A stretch of DNA of 13,245 nt. Source: DATKZH01 sp964475955 (GTDB lineage: Bacteria; Planctomycetota; Planctomycetia; Pirellulales; Thermoguttaceae). The notes beneath the pieces were generated by a model. The model saw only the letters and a program-made list of their open reading frames with translations. It had not been told where the DNA came from and made no database searches. Positions within the stretch are counted from its first letter, which is position 1; each line of letters opens with the position of its first letter. The stretch is taken from the NCBI GenBank assembly GCA_964475955.1, contig CAYYZY010000208.1:1-13245 (forward strand). The letters run 5' to 3'. The position numbers were made by a program, and so were the translations under genes. Positions 1-7,660 of the stretch are shown here, piece by piece.

Positions 1-401
1 CGCAAATCAGGAGTTACGAGATCGCTTCTCGCTAACTTGTAAACTCGGGCTAGCGATGCGTTGCCCTCCCTGCGCGGACCGCCCGCCACAGCGAAGGTCT
101 GCCCTCGGCTGACCCGTTCCACGAGATGTTCCTTCCTGCTCCGCGCGCTGGGAGCCTACCCCCCGCGGCCCGATGGTAGTTTCGGAGCGGGTGAGGAGCG
201 ATCTGCAACGAATGCCGTGATTCCCCACGCGCTGGCGGGGATCGGCGGCCTTCCGTCTTCCGAATGATCCTACGCAACTGGCTGGCACCAACGGTAGGGA
301 ACGCCCTCGGCGGCATTCCGCCGTTGCGCGGATTCGGCAGCGGAACAGACGGCGTCCCCTACAGCCTCAGCGGGCACGGCGCGGAAATCTTGCACCGTGA
401 T
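1..401. other. Gene-free stretch downstream of the amidotransferase gene
   Basis: I see no convincing gene. The open frames on either strand are short, rich in Arg/Gly/Pro, and show no recognisable motif or good ribosome site. The right part holds a small hairpin repeat (294-323). The left part (1-260) shows nothing I can name. Confidence 0.55.
294..323. repeat. Dispersed intergenic repeat with small hairpin, copy A
   Basis: The bases GTAGGGAACGCCCTC open a segment that closely matches 6340-6367 (GTAGAAAACGCCCTC), and both continue with a GCGGC...CCGCC core. In this copy CGGCGG (308-313) and CCGCCG (318-323) form a perfect 6-bp stem with loop CATT. It lies about 80 bp beyond the stop of the amidotransferase gene, so it could act as a weak 3' structure. 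No T-run follows on either strand. Confidence 0.45.
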
Positions 402-2324
402 TCAGGCTCCATCCAGCCAGCGGCGCTGCCAGAGTTCCAGAAAAAGGAGGGCCCAGAGGCGGTAGCTGTGGTCGAACCGGCCCGCCACGTGGTCCTCCAG
501 CAAGCGCGTCGTCACCTCGCCACGGAAGAGCCCTCGCTCTTGAGTCCGTCGGTCGAGCAGGACTTCCCGCGCAAAATCGGCCAACGGCCCGCGGAACCAA
601 TGATCCAGCGGCACGCCGAAGCCCATCTTGGGCCGCTTCCGGATCGGCTTGGGGAGCAGGTCGGAGAACGTTTCCAGCAGGATCCGCTTGCCCTGTCCCC
701 AGGCGAATTTCTGCGCAAGCGGCATGCGCGCGGCCAGTTCGACCACCCGGTGGTCGAGAAACGGCTGCCGGCACTCCAGCCCGTGGGCCATCGAGGCGAC
801 GTCGACCTTGGTCATCAGGTCGCAAGGCAGGTAGGTGACCAGGTCGGCCAGGCTGGCCGTCGTGACCGGGTCGCGGTCGGTGATTCGCGCCCGGGCCTCC
901 GCGAGGAAGCTCAGCGGGTCGACGTCGGGCAGCGTCGCCAGGAAACCCTCGCTGTACAACTCCGCGCGCCGGGCTTCGTTGAAGATCGCGATCCACTGGA
1001 GATACCGCCGAGCCGGCGTTTCGCCAAGCACCTCCGTGAATCGCTTCAACCGGCGGCGAAACGACTTCTGCCTCGGACTGGCCGGCAGCATCTGCCAGTA
1101 GCGCCCGGCCAGCAGGCCGCGGAGCCAGCCGGGCAGGCGGTCGAAGAAGTCGGCCATCCACACGGCGCGGTAGCGGGGGTAGCCGGCGAACAACTCATCG
1201 CCGCCGTCGCCGCTCAGCGCCACGGTGACGTGCCTGCGCGTCAGTTGCGACACGTACCAGGTCGGGATCGCCGAGCTGTCGGCGAACGGCTCGTCGTAAT
1301 GCCATACGAGCTTGGGGAGGATCTCCAGCGCGTCGGGCTCGACCTGGAACTCCTCGTGCTCGGTGCCGAACTGCTCGGCCACCAGCCGGGCGTAGCTGGT
1401 CTCGTCGTACTCCTTTACGGGGAAGCCGATGGAGAACGTGCGCACCGACGACTCGGCCGCCCGGCACATCAGGCCGACCACGATCGACGAGTCGATACCG
1501 CCGGAAAGGAACGCCCCCAGCGGCACGTCGCTCCGCAGCCGCAGCTCGACCGCCGAGGTCATCCGCTCGCGAAGCTCCTCGGCGTACTCCGCGGCGGGCC
1601 GCTCCTCCTCGGCGCTGAAGTCCGGCTGCCAGTACGGCCGAACCTCCAGCTTCCCGTCGCGATAGAGGGCGTAATGCGCCGGCGGCAGCTTGGCGATGCC
1701 CTCGAAGATCGTCTGCGGGTGGGGCACGTATTGGTAGGTAAGGTAGGCGTCGAGCGCCTGGGGGCTGAGCCGGCGGGGCACGTCGGCCACTTCCAGCAGG
1801 GCTTTCAGCTCGCTGGCGAACAGGAGCCGGTCGGGCTCGACGCGGTAGGCCAGGGGTTTCTGGCCCAGGCGGTCGCGGGCCAGGAGGAGCTGGGCGCGGT
1901 GGGCGTCCCACACGGCCAGGGCGAACATGCCGTTGAGGTACTCCAGCGCCCGCGGCCCCTCGTCCTCGTAGAGATGGACGATCGTCTCCGTGTCGCTCGC
2001 GGTGCGGAAGCGGTGGCCGGTCCCTTCGAGCCGGCGCCTGAGATCGCGGTAGTTGTAGATCTCGCCGTTGAAGGCGACCCAAATCGAGCCGTCTTCGTTG
2101 GACATCGGCTGGTGTCCGCCGGCCAGGTCGATGATCGAGAGGCGGCGGTGACCGAGCGCCACGCCGGGCATCAGGCCGTAGCCGGAGCGGACCTCGATTT
2201 GCGAGGTGTAGAAGCCCTCGTCGTCGGGGCCGCGGTGGCGGAGCGAGTCGACCATGCGCCGCAGCGTTTCCCGGTCGATCGCCTTCTCCGCAGCGGTCCA
2301 AACCGCGCCGGTGATGCCGCACAT
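402..2324 (-). CDS. asnB: Asparagine synthase (glutamine-hydrolysing) / asparagine synthase-type amidotransferase
   Basis: The protein should transfer glutamine amide nitrogen to an ATP-activated carboxylate, classically aspartate to asparagine, in the cytoplasm. It has 640 residues. Residues 1-9 are MCGITGAVW, which puts the class II glutaminase nucleophile at Cys2 and fixes the start. The glutamine pocket motifs RLSIIDL (61-67) and NGEIYN (86-91) follow. The synthetase half begins near 245, with the PP-loop SGGIDSS at 274-280 and SGDGGDELFAGY at 371-382. All expected catalytic elements are present. The length and organisation also fit the asparagine synthase-like amidotransferases found with exosortase or polysaccharide systems, so the acceptor need not be free aspartate. 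It is the last gene of a minus-strand run and is separated by about 215 bp and a palindromic repeat cluster from the gene upstream. The AEB-type fold is certain; the exact substrate is not. Confidence 0.93.
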   Translation of the reverse strand: MCGITGAVWTAAEKAIDRETLRRMVDSLRHRGPDDEGFYTSQIEVRSGYGLMPGVALGHRRLSIIDLAGGHQPMSNEDGSIWVAFNGEIYNYRDLRRRLEGTGHRFRTASDTETIVHLYEDEGPRALEYLNGMFALAVWDAHRAQLLLARDRLGQKPLAYRVEPDRLLFASELKALLEVADVPRRLSPQALDAYLTYQYVPHPQTIFEGIAKLPPAHYALYRDGKLEVRPYWQPDFSAEEERPAAEYAEELRERMTSAVELRLRSDVPLGAFLSGGIDSSIVVGLMCRAAESSVRTFSIGFPVKEYDETSYARLVAEQFGTEHEEFQVEPDALEILPKLVWHYDEPFADSSAIPTWYVSQLTRRHVTVALSGDGGDELFAGYPRYRAVWMADFFDRLPGWLRGLLAGRYWQMLPASPRQKSFRRRLKRFTEVLGETPARRYLQWIAIFNEARRAELYSEGFLATLPDVDPLSFLAEARARITDRDPVTTASLADLVTYLPCDLMTKVDVASMAHGLECRQPFLDHRVVELAARMPLAQKFAWGQGKRILLETFSDLLPKPIRKRPKMGFGVPLDHWFRGPLADFAREVLLDRRTQERGLFRGEVTTRLLEDHVAGRFDHSYRLWALLFLELWQRRWLDGA

Positions 2325-2364
2325 GGTGGTTCACGGGGTTGGGCCGAGGGGCGCCGAGTACGAC

Positions 2365-2444
2365 GCCGACGTGCCGTCGGCCGTTGCGCGTGGGGTCGAC
2401 GTGCCGTCGGCCGCTAAACGTTGAGCAGCCGACGGCACGTCGGC
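2365..2444. repeat. Cluster of three GCCGACGTGCCGTCGGC-type palindromic repeats
   Basis: Copy 1 is 2365-2381 (stem GCCGAC/GTCGGC, loop GTGCC). Copy 2 is 2395-2411 (one base different in the left arm). Copy 3, inverted, is 2428-2444. Copies 2 and 3 can also pair with each other as a 14-bp perfect stem (2398-2411 with 2428-2441) around a 16-nt loop. The cluster fills the gap between the FG-GAP gene and the amidotransferase gene. It may terminate or stabilise transcript ends, or be a REP-like dispersed element. Confidence 0.7.
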
Positions 2445-2539
2445 TCATCCTGAACGCATCCCGCCGGCGCGCGTGCGCTTCACGTATCCTACGAGCTTTC
2501 AAGCACTGCGGCGCCGCGCGTGCGTGCGCTTTCCGCCCG

Positions 2540-3730
2540 CTACTTCCGCTCCTGCTCGAAGTAGTAGACGCCCTTCTTGTTCGCCGTGACCACGTCCAAG
2601 AGCCCGTCGCCGTTGACGTCGGTCACTTCGAACTGCGTGCCCACGCCGCTGTCGTCGTCGATCGTGTGCCGCGTCCAGATGGGGACCCCATGCTTGCGCG
2701 CCAGCTCGTACCAGACGACCACCGCCGGCTGATCGGAGCCCGGGTCGCGTCCCATGTGGGCCCACCACCGCTTGCCGGTGACGAAGTCGGGCAGGCCGTC
2801 GCCGTCGACGTCGGCCAGGCACACGGCGTGCGTTTGGGAGATGCTCTGGTCGATCGTGCGCGTTTTCCAGCCGTCGGCCGTCTGCTCGTGCCACCAGATG
2901 CCGAACCGGTGGGCGCTGGAGCTGAGCACGTCGGCGTCGCCGTCGCCGTCGAAATCGTACACGTGCATGTGGGCGGCGTGCTCGCCGAGGTTCGCCGCGT
3001 GGAAGGCCCACTCCGGCCGGTCCGCGTCTTCAGGCTTTTCGTACCAGCCCTCGATGGTCACCACGTCGGTGCGGCCGTCGCCGTCGACGTCGCCCGCCCC
3101 CAGGCCGTGGGCGTACTTGCGGCTCCCCGCTCCGCTTTCGGCCGAGAACGTGCGCATCGGCCACGGGCCCAGCGGGTCGGGCCAGGCAAAGGCCATGCGC
3201 CGCCTGGGGCTATCGGGCTTGTCGTGCTCGGGCGAGTAGCCGCAAACCAGCTCCGGCCGGCCGTCGCCGGTCACGTCGACCCAGAGCGGGCTCTCGTTGT
3301 TGGTGACCGGCACAGCCATGTGCCGCGGCCAGGCCTTCCCCTCGGCGCCCGGGTTCTCGAACCAGCAGGTCGGCTTGCCGGGGATGTCGACCACGATCAG
3401 GTCGGGCCGGTCGTCGCGGTTGACGTCGTCGGCGAAGCAGCAGAAGGCGTCGCTGTAGGTCTTCGGCGCGAAGGCCTTGGGCTCGGGCAGGATGGAGTGC
3501 ATCTTCCAGTCGGGCCCGGCGTAGTAGACGCTGCCGGCCGCGATGTCGTTGTGCCCGTCGCCGTTGAAGTCGGCCACCGCCACCCCTTCGGCGCGGAAGA
3601 CCGGGTCGAGCTGGAATCTCTGGAAGGAGATCTCCCTCGCCTCGCCTTCTCGCACCCAAGCAAAGGGGGCCGTCGCCCCCAGAAACGCCGCCAACAGAAC
3701 AACGAGCATCGGGGATCGGATGGCCATCAT
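2540..3730 (-). CDS. Secreted FG-GAP/VCBS-repeat beta-propeller protein
   Basis: The protein is exported and of unknown activity, probably a seven-bladed calcium-binding propeller. From the ATG at 3730 it has 396 residues. Residues 1-23 form a signal peptide with a hydrophobic core (LVVLLAAFLGA). Asp-rich calcium loops of the DxNGDGxxD kind recur at about 54-62, 101-110 (degenerate), 152-160, 214-222, 259-267, 307-315 and 371-379, one per blade, and the last ends at the C terminus. A GTG at 3742 would add four residues, but the ATG is better placed after GGGG six bases upstream. A weak -10-like TACACT on the minus strand lies at 3823-3828. Planctomycetes carry many such proteins, often next to sugar or sulfatase genes. 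Here the neighbours are an amidotransferase and a sugar isomerase-like gene, which does not settle a ligand. Cell-surface recognition or a scaffold role is an inference. Confidence 0.87.
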   Translation of the reverse strand: MMAIRSPMLVVLLAAFLGATAPFAWVREGEAREISFQRFQLDPVFRAEGVAVADFNGDGHNDIAAGSVYYAGPDWKMHSILPEPKAFAPKTYSDAFCCFADDVNRDDRPDLIVVDIPGKPTCWFENPGAEGKAWPRHMAVPVTNNESPLWVDVTGDGRPELVCGYSPEHDKPDSPRRRMAFAWPDPLGPWPMRTFSAESGAGSRKYAHGLGAGDVDGDGRTDVVTIEGWYEKPEDADRPEWAFHAANLGEHAAHMHVYDFDGDGDADVLSSSAHRFGIWWHEQTADGWKTRTIDQSISQTHAVCLADVDGDGLPDFVTGKRWWAHMGRDPGSDQPAVVVWYELARKHGVPIWTRHTIDDDSGVGTQFEVTDVNGDGLLDVVTANKKGVYYFEQERK

Positions 3731-3948
3731 ACGTTTCCCCACTTCGGATCAAGGACACCGGAAGCAATCGGCCCTTAAGACCTTCCCAGCCAACCGGCAG
3801 GCCCCAGGGCACACCAGAAAGTAGTGTACTTGGGCGGTCAGGCGAAAGGAAGTCGGCCGGGGGACATCGCTCCACGCACGGATCGGCCCGAAGAGAGCCG
3901 AGGGGAGACCGGGCGCGATAGTTCCCGCCATGGAGACCGGAAACCCGC

Positions 3949-4698
3949 TTACGTCAGGCTCTCCAGCAGAAGGCGGATCTTGCGCATTTCGGCGCTTTGC
4001 TCGACCCCCTCCAGGGGGGGCATGTCGACCGAGAGTGCGCGGTTGTAGCCGTACTTGCCCAGTTGGGTGATCAGCTTGCCGTATTCGACTTCTCCCTGCC
4101 CGACGCGAACCTGGAGCTTGTCCGTGCTGGTATCGCGGAGCCGGACGTGACAGACGTATTTGAGGAGCTGCTCGAAGCTGACGCCTCGGTGCGGCCCGTA
4201 GACGAAGTGGCTGGGATCGAGCGTGATGGCCAGTCCTTTGACGTTGTCGCACAGCACTTTGGCCGTGTTGGGGTCCTCGGTCATGCGGCCCGTCTCGGTG
4301 AGCAGGCCGATGCGCACGCCTTCCTGCGAGGCGATCGACACCAGTCGGGCGAGCCGCTCGATTTCGGCATTAAACGGCGTGCCCAACTCGGCCGCCCGAA
4401 TCGTAAACGTGACCACCTTGGTGGCCTTGGCCAACTTGCAGCAGGCGGCGAACTGGCGGAACGCTTCCTCCTCGGGGCCCTCGACGTCGACACTATAGGC
4501 CACGAGGCTTAGCCGGTGGTTTTCGCGGCACGCCTGAAACGCCCGATCCGGGTCGGCGAGCACCTGGGAGGGCTTCAAGTGGCCCCCCGACTCGTGGATG
4601 ACGACCTCGACGCTGGTGTATTCCAGGTCCACCAGTCGCTGCAACGCTGCGTCGAGCGGCAGATCGTAGAAGCATCGGGTTGATGCGGCAACAATCAC
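3949..4698 (-). CDS. Sugar phosphate isomerase/epimerase-like TIM-barrel protein
   Basis: This belongs to the xylose isomerase-like / AP endonuclease 2 TIM-barrel superfamily, cytoplasmic metal-dependent enzymes acting on sugars or polyols. I choose the GTG at 4698 because GGAGAGGAG (4707-4715) sits eight bases upstream. An ATG at 4761 would add 21 Arg/Val-rich residues that do not look like the family. The resulting protein has 249 residues, slightly shorter than the typical 260-300. Likely metal or catalytic residues are Glu135 (LLTETG), Asp161 and His164 (LDPSHF), and His184 and Asp189 (HVRLRD). The glutamate usual near the last strand appears replaced by Asp225 (LSVDMPP). The substrate is unknown. 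The gene is upstream of the FG-GAP gene with a gap of about 215 bp. Its own candidate promoter lies at 4798-4827. Confidence 0.85.
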   Translation of the reverse strand: MIVAASTRCFYDLPLDAALQRLVDLEYTSVEVVIHESGGHLKPSQVLADPDRAFQACRENHRLSLVAYSVDVEGPEEEAFRQFAACCKLAKATKVVTFTIRAAELGTPFNAEIERLARLVSIASQEGVRIGLLTETGRMTEDPNTAKVLCDNVKGLAITLDPSHFVYGPHRGVSFEQLLKYVCHVRLRDTSTDKLQVRVGQGEVEYGKLITQLGKYGYNRALSVDMPPLEGVEQSAEMRKIRLLLESLT

Positions 4699-4797
4699 TC
4701 GCGAGACTCCTCTCCAAACCTCCAAACGTCGAACCGCGCCCCAGGCAACACGCCCGACCATTGGCGAGCATATGGCGATCTCAGCGCGCCGGTCGGT

Positions 4798-4827
4798 AGC
4801 TTACCGCGATCCGCCGGATCGAAGCAA
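4798..4827 (-). promoter_or_regulatory. Candidate promoter with palindromic spacer upstream of the TIM-barrel gene
   Basis: On the minus strand TTGCTT (4822-4827) is followed after 18 bp by TAAGCT (4798-4803), a modest -35/-10 pair. The spacer contains a perfect inverted repeat CGATCC-n3-GGATCG (4807-4821), placed as an operator would be. The leader to the GTG at 4698 would be about 95 nt. The match to consensus is weak, so the call is tentative. Confidence 0.3.
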
Positions 4828-4945
4828 CACCAAGGCTCGGGCACCCCGGTTCAAACGACGGGCAACTCACGAGAGCCGGCTGCCGCGCGGCGGGGGCGGT
4901 TTTGCCGCCGATGGGGGGGCAGGGCCCACCAATTACCGTGTGTGA

Positions 4946-5029
4946 AAAATGGGGTCGGGTCTCATTTTGTCGGACGCGCATGGGACGTGTCAGGTCCTCT
5001 TCGGACAAAATGAGACCCGACCCCATTTT
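4946..5029. repeat. Long perfect inverted repeat, REP/MITE-like element
   Basis: Two perfectly complementary 26-base arms (4946-4971 and 5004-5029) flank a 32-nt centre. The arms contain ATGGGGTCGGGTCTCATTTT and its complement. Similar GGGGTC...TTTT palindromes are familiar as elements associated with REP-associated tyrosine transposases (Y1/RAYT family); that link is from memory. No transposase is encoded in the window. The element lies just upstream of the sppA promoter, inside the intergenic region between two divergently transcribed genes. Confidence 0.8.
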
Positions 5030-5048
5030 CCCGGGGGCGCGCGTCGCG

Positions 5049-5076
5049 TTGCCTGACCCTCAGGCCGGGCTACAAT
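5049..5076 (+). promoter_or_regulatory. Probable sigma70-type promoter of sppA
   Basis: TTGCCT (5049-5054) and TACAAT (5071-5076) are separated by 16 bp. Transcription would start near 5083, giving a leader of about 130 nt that includes the hairpin at 5113-5142. The good -10 in otherwise GC-rich DNA makes this one of the clearer promoters in the window. Confidence 0.6.
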
Positions 5077-5112
5077 ACGGAAGGAGCCGATATTGACTGC
5101 CGGACTGACGTT

Positions 5113-5142
5113 CCGCGGGCGCGGCGATGGCCGCGCCCGCGG
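5113..5142 (+). promoter_or_regulatory. Very stable hairpin in the sppA leader
   Basis: CCGCGGGCGCGGC (5113-5125) pairs perfectly with 5130-5142 around the tetraloop GATG. It lies between the predicted transcription start and the sppA ribosome site (5201-5208). No U-run follows, so it is not a standard terminator. A role in mRNA stability or attenuation is possible. Confidence 0.55.
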
Positions 5143-5214
5143 GCTGCGCCGCCCGTGCGGTACGGCTTTCGCGATTGTTGCGTCAAGAAGTGAGTCTTCT
5201 GGAGAGGACCGACC

Positions 5215-6297
5215 ATGGATCCCAATACCCAGCCGGAAGGGCAGCAGGACCCCCTAACGCCGGTGGAAGTCGTTCACGAGCCGCCTCGCAGGCCGCCCCG
5301 GCGCAGGCCCAGCGCCCTGCGGGGGCTGTTCTTCCTGCTCGTGTTTCTGGCCTTCGGCGCGTCGGTGATGCTGAACTTCGGTCTGCTGTTCGGCGGCGGG
5401 GCGTTCCGTTCCGGCAAGGACTTGCGCGAGGAGTTCGTCTCGCACGAACGGTTCGCGTCGGACAAGGTCGCCGTGATCTCGGTCGACGGGATGATCTACG
5501 ACGAGGACGACGGCCACATCAAGCGCCAGATCGACCAGGCCGCCGAAGACGACGACGTCAAGGCGATCGTGCTCCGCGTCGACTCGCCGGGCGGGACGGT
5601 CACCGGGAGCGATTACATCTACCACCACCTCAAGGTGCTCCGCCGCGAGCGGAAAATCCCCCTGGTGGTGAGCATGGGGAGCCTCGCGGCCAGCGGCGGG
5701 TACTACGTGTCGATGGCCGTCGGGGAAACGCCCGAATCCATCTTCGCCGAACCGACCACCTGGACCGGCTCCATCGGGGTGATCATTCCGCACTACGACC
5801 TCTCCGCGCTGCTCGCCGAATGGGGCATCGAGGAGGACTCGATCGCCAGTCACCCCTTGAAGAACATGGGCAGCTTCGCCAAGGACATGACCGAAAAGGA
5901 GCGCGCGATCTTCCAGGAGTTGGTCGACGAGACTTTCGAGCGGTTCAAGGAGGTCGTCAAGTCGGGGCGCCCCCAGTTCAAGAAGGACCCCGAAGCGCTC
6001 GACGAAGTGGCTACCGGCCAGGTCTTCACGGCGGAGCAGGCGCTGGAGCTCGGACTGGTGGACAAGATCGACTTTTTCGAGGGGGCCGTCGACCGGGCGA
6101 TCGAACTGGCCGGCCTCGACGAAGACGACGTGCGCGTGGTGAAGTACAAGCGGGAGCTGACGCTCGCCGACGTGCTGCTCGGCGTCCGGGCCGCGCACGA
6201 CCGCTTCGAGTTGGCCGACGTGCTCGACGCGACCGTCCCGCGCGCCTACTACCTGTGGTCCCGCGTGCCGCCGCTGGTGCGAAGCCGGCCGAGGTGA
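5215..6297 (+). CDS. sppA: Signal peptide peptidase SppA, S49 family, single-domain
   Basis: SppA is a membrane-bound serine-lysine peptidase that degrades cleaved signal peptides and other membrane peptides. The protein has 360 residues, close to the short single-domain type rather than the doubled 600-residue enterobacterial form. Residues 1-35 are a Pro/Arg-rich cytosolic tail, about 36-60 form one membrane segment (LFFLLVFLAFGASVML), and the rest is the S49 domain. The nucleophile is Ser160 in GSLAASGGYY and the likely general base is Lys216 in HPLKNMGS. GSIGVI (185-190) is the usual conserved block between them. The start is supported by GGAGAGGA six bases upstream. It stands alone: the next gene is convergent and the previous one divergent. 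Expression is probably from the promoter at 5049-5076, with a structured leader. Confidence 0.93.
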   Translation: MDPNTQPEGQQDPLTPVEVVHEPPRRPPRRRPSALRGLFFLLVFLAFGASVMLNFGLLFGGGAFRSGKDLREEFVSHERFASDKVAVISVDGMIYDEDDGHIKRQIDQAAEDDDVKAIVLRVDSPGGTVTGSDYIYHHLKVLRRERKIPLVVSMGSLAASGGYYVSMAVGETPESIFAEPTTWTGSIGVIIPHYDLSALLAEWGIEEDSIASHPLKNMGSFAKDMTEKERAIFQELVDETFERFKEVVKSGRPQFKKDPEALDEVATGQVFTAEQALELGLVDKIDFFEGAVDRAIELAGLDEDDVRVVKYKRELTLADVLLGVRAAHDRFELADVLDATVPRAYYLWSRVPPLVRSRPR

Positions 6298-6339
6298 CGC
6301 GGACGAGCCGAATGAACGGGCCGGTTCCCGAGACGAGCT

Positions 6340-6367
6340 GTAGAAAACGCCCTCCGCGGCGTCCCGC
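6340..6367. repeat. Dispersed intergenic repeat, copy B
   Basis: GTAGAAAACGCCCTCCGCGGC followed by a CCCGCC stretch matches 294-321 with a few substitutions. It begins about 40 bp after the sppA stop. Both copies lie just beyond the 3' end of a gene (402 and 6297). Confidence 0.45.
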
Positions 6368-6430
6368 CTTTTGGCCCATTCCGGAACGGCACACGGGCCG
6401 CTGCCCACCGTCGCGTCGGCCGCGCCGGCG

Positions 6431-6507
6431 GGGTGGCCGGGGGCGAGCGCAGCGAGCCCCCGGAATTGGCGCAACGGTGGGCTCGCGGCGCTCGACCACA
6501 GCCACCC
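6431..6507. repeat. Nested palindromic intergenic repeat
   Basis: The outer arms GGGTGGC (6431-6437) and GCCACCC (6501-6507) enclose an inner stem CCGGGGGC (6437-6444) / GCCCCCGG (6456-6463). GCCCACCGT at about 6403-6411 also has its complement ACGGTGGGC at 6474-6482. Sixteen bases (6448-6463) recur exactly, inverted, at 9435-9450. It lies between the convergent sppA and the exported helical protein gene, so it may help end both transcripts. Confidence 0.6.
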
Positions 6508-6538
6508 GGAATTGCACGGGTTATTCCCGCGCAAGTTC

Positions 6539-7660
6539 TCACGGAGGCGGCGGGCCGTGGTCGGCGTTGGGGTCTTCGTCGGGCGGCTTGGGGCCTTGGT
6601 GTCGATGGCCCGGAGGAAACGACGGGGAGGGGCCGCCGCGGTCGAATCGTCGATGGGTCGCGCGTGAGCCGTCGGGGCGCGGAGGGAAGGGGCCGCCGGG
6701 CCGGCCGCGCCCCGGGCCGGGAAGCATGCCCGGCCACTTCGAGTTGAGGTAGCGCCACCAGAGCATCTGGCGCATCTGTTCGGGCGGGAGGCTGGTGAGC
6801 ATATCCCGCTCACGAGGGCTGAGCTCCTTCTCCAGGTAATCGCTCAACGCTTCGTGGTGCTGGGTGAAGACCAGCGCACCCATCATGCCGGCAAGGACGC
6901 GCCGCTGCGAGTGCGGACGTATCTTGCCGAGCCACTCGCGCGCGTCGGGCGAGAGCTGCGATCGCAACGCCTTGAGGTCCTCGTCGGTCAGGGGAACCGG
7001 TTCTCCCCGCGTGTGCATTTGCCACAGGGCCCATATCTCGATGAACACCCCTCGGCGACGCCGCCGATCGTCCTTGGCCTCGTCCAGCTCCTCGCGGAGC
7101 TTCTCGCGCTGATCCTTGGGAAGGCGCTCGATCAGGGCGGTCGCGTTGCGGTCCATGTAGCGGTCGAGCCAACGCACGAGTCCCTCGCGCTGCTCGAGCG
7201 ACAGCTTCCGGAACCGCTCGGCCAGCGAGAAGCTCCCCCGACCGCCTCGCGCGAATTGCCTCCGCCGGGCGTGCTCGTCGCGGATCTCTTTGATCTTCTC
7301 GATTCGCTCGGCCGGCGCCAGCGCCTGCAACTCCGCCCGCTCCGAGAGGGAGAGGGAGGGCGAGTTCATCCACTGGCAGTAGCGCTCCATCACGCGGAGC
7401 AGATCCTCGGACCGCTCGTGGGCGGCGATCCGATCGTGCAGGTCGACGAGGCGCTTCTGCTCGGCCCGGTCGAGGGCGGCGAACTGCTGCTGCGCCCGAC
7501 GTATCTCGGCCTTCTCGTCCGCGTCCATCCGTTCGATGCGCGCACGGCGCTCCTCGAGGGTCTCCTCGCCGTGAAGCAGCGCGACGCTCGTCGCGGCCCC
7601 CAAGCCCATCGTCAGACAGACGGCCCAAACCACCCGCCCGGCTCGCGCGCTACAGACCAT
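6539..7660 (-). CDS. Exported helix-rich charged protein coupled to the anti-sigma gene
   Basis: I do not recognise a named family. The start is ATG 7660, preceded by GGAGGG (7666-7671). It overlaps the end of the anti-sigma gene by 11 nt, so translation is probably coupled. The protein has 373 residues. A signal peptide or N-terminal anchor spans about 8-28 (AGRVVWAVCLTMGLGAATSVALL). Next comes a highly charged, almost entirely helical region (about 33-310) in which a short motif of the type L-S/P-x-x-x-R-x-x-L recurs: LSLSERAEL (103), LSLEQREGL (153), LPKDQREKL (180), LSPDAREWL (236) and LSPRERDML (280). The tail from about 311 is rich in Pro, Gly, Arg and His. The pattern is loosely like CpxP/Spy or DUF3106-type periplasmic proteins. 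Third place after sigma and anti-sigma suggests an envelope sensor, modulator or target of that pair. All functional statements are inference. Confidence 0.82.
   Translation of the reverse strand: MVCSARAGRVVWAVCLTMGLGAATSVALLHGEETLEERRARIERMDADEKAEIRRAQQQFAALDRAEQKRLVDLHDRIAAHERSEDLLRVMERYCQWMNSPSLSLSERAELQALAPAERIEKIKEIRDEHARRRQFARGGRGSFSLAERFRKLSLEQREGLVRWLDRYMDRNATALIERLPKDQREKLREELDEAKDDRRRRRGVFIEIWALWQMHTRGEPVPLTDEDLKALRSQLSPDAREWLGKIRPHSQRRVLAGMMGALVFTQHHEALSDYLEKELSPRERDMLTSLPPEQMRQMLWWRYLNSKWPGMLPGPGRGRPGGPFPPRPDGSRATHRRFDRGGPSPSFPPGHRHQGPKPPDEDPNADHGPPPP

Noticed and set aside
264..2417. A 717-codon open frame on the plus strand, antisense to the amidotransferase gene
   Set aside because: It is the mirror of a well-conserved gene in high-GC DNA. 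Its translation is low-complexity (Arg, Gly, Val, His, Pro) with no domain.
2365..2444. A CRISPR-like array, because of spaced repeats
   Set aside because: Only three short palindromic units, unequal spacing, one inverted, and no cas genes. No CRISPR array is visible anywhere in the window.
2339..3778. A 479-codon plus-strand frame opposite the FG-GAP gene, with regular VAVDV-type repeats
   Set aside because: The apparent repeats are the complement of the DGDG calcium-loop codons on the minus strand; the real gene is on the minus strand.
5127..6752. Long overlapping frames across sppA on both strands (541 and 519 codons)
   Set aside because: sppA has catalytic motifs, a promoter and a ribosome site. 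The others run through the repeat region and have Arg/Pro-rich nonsense composition.
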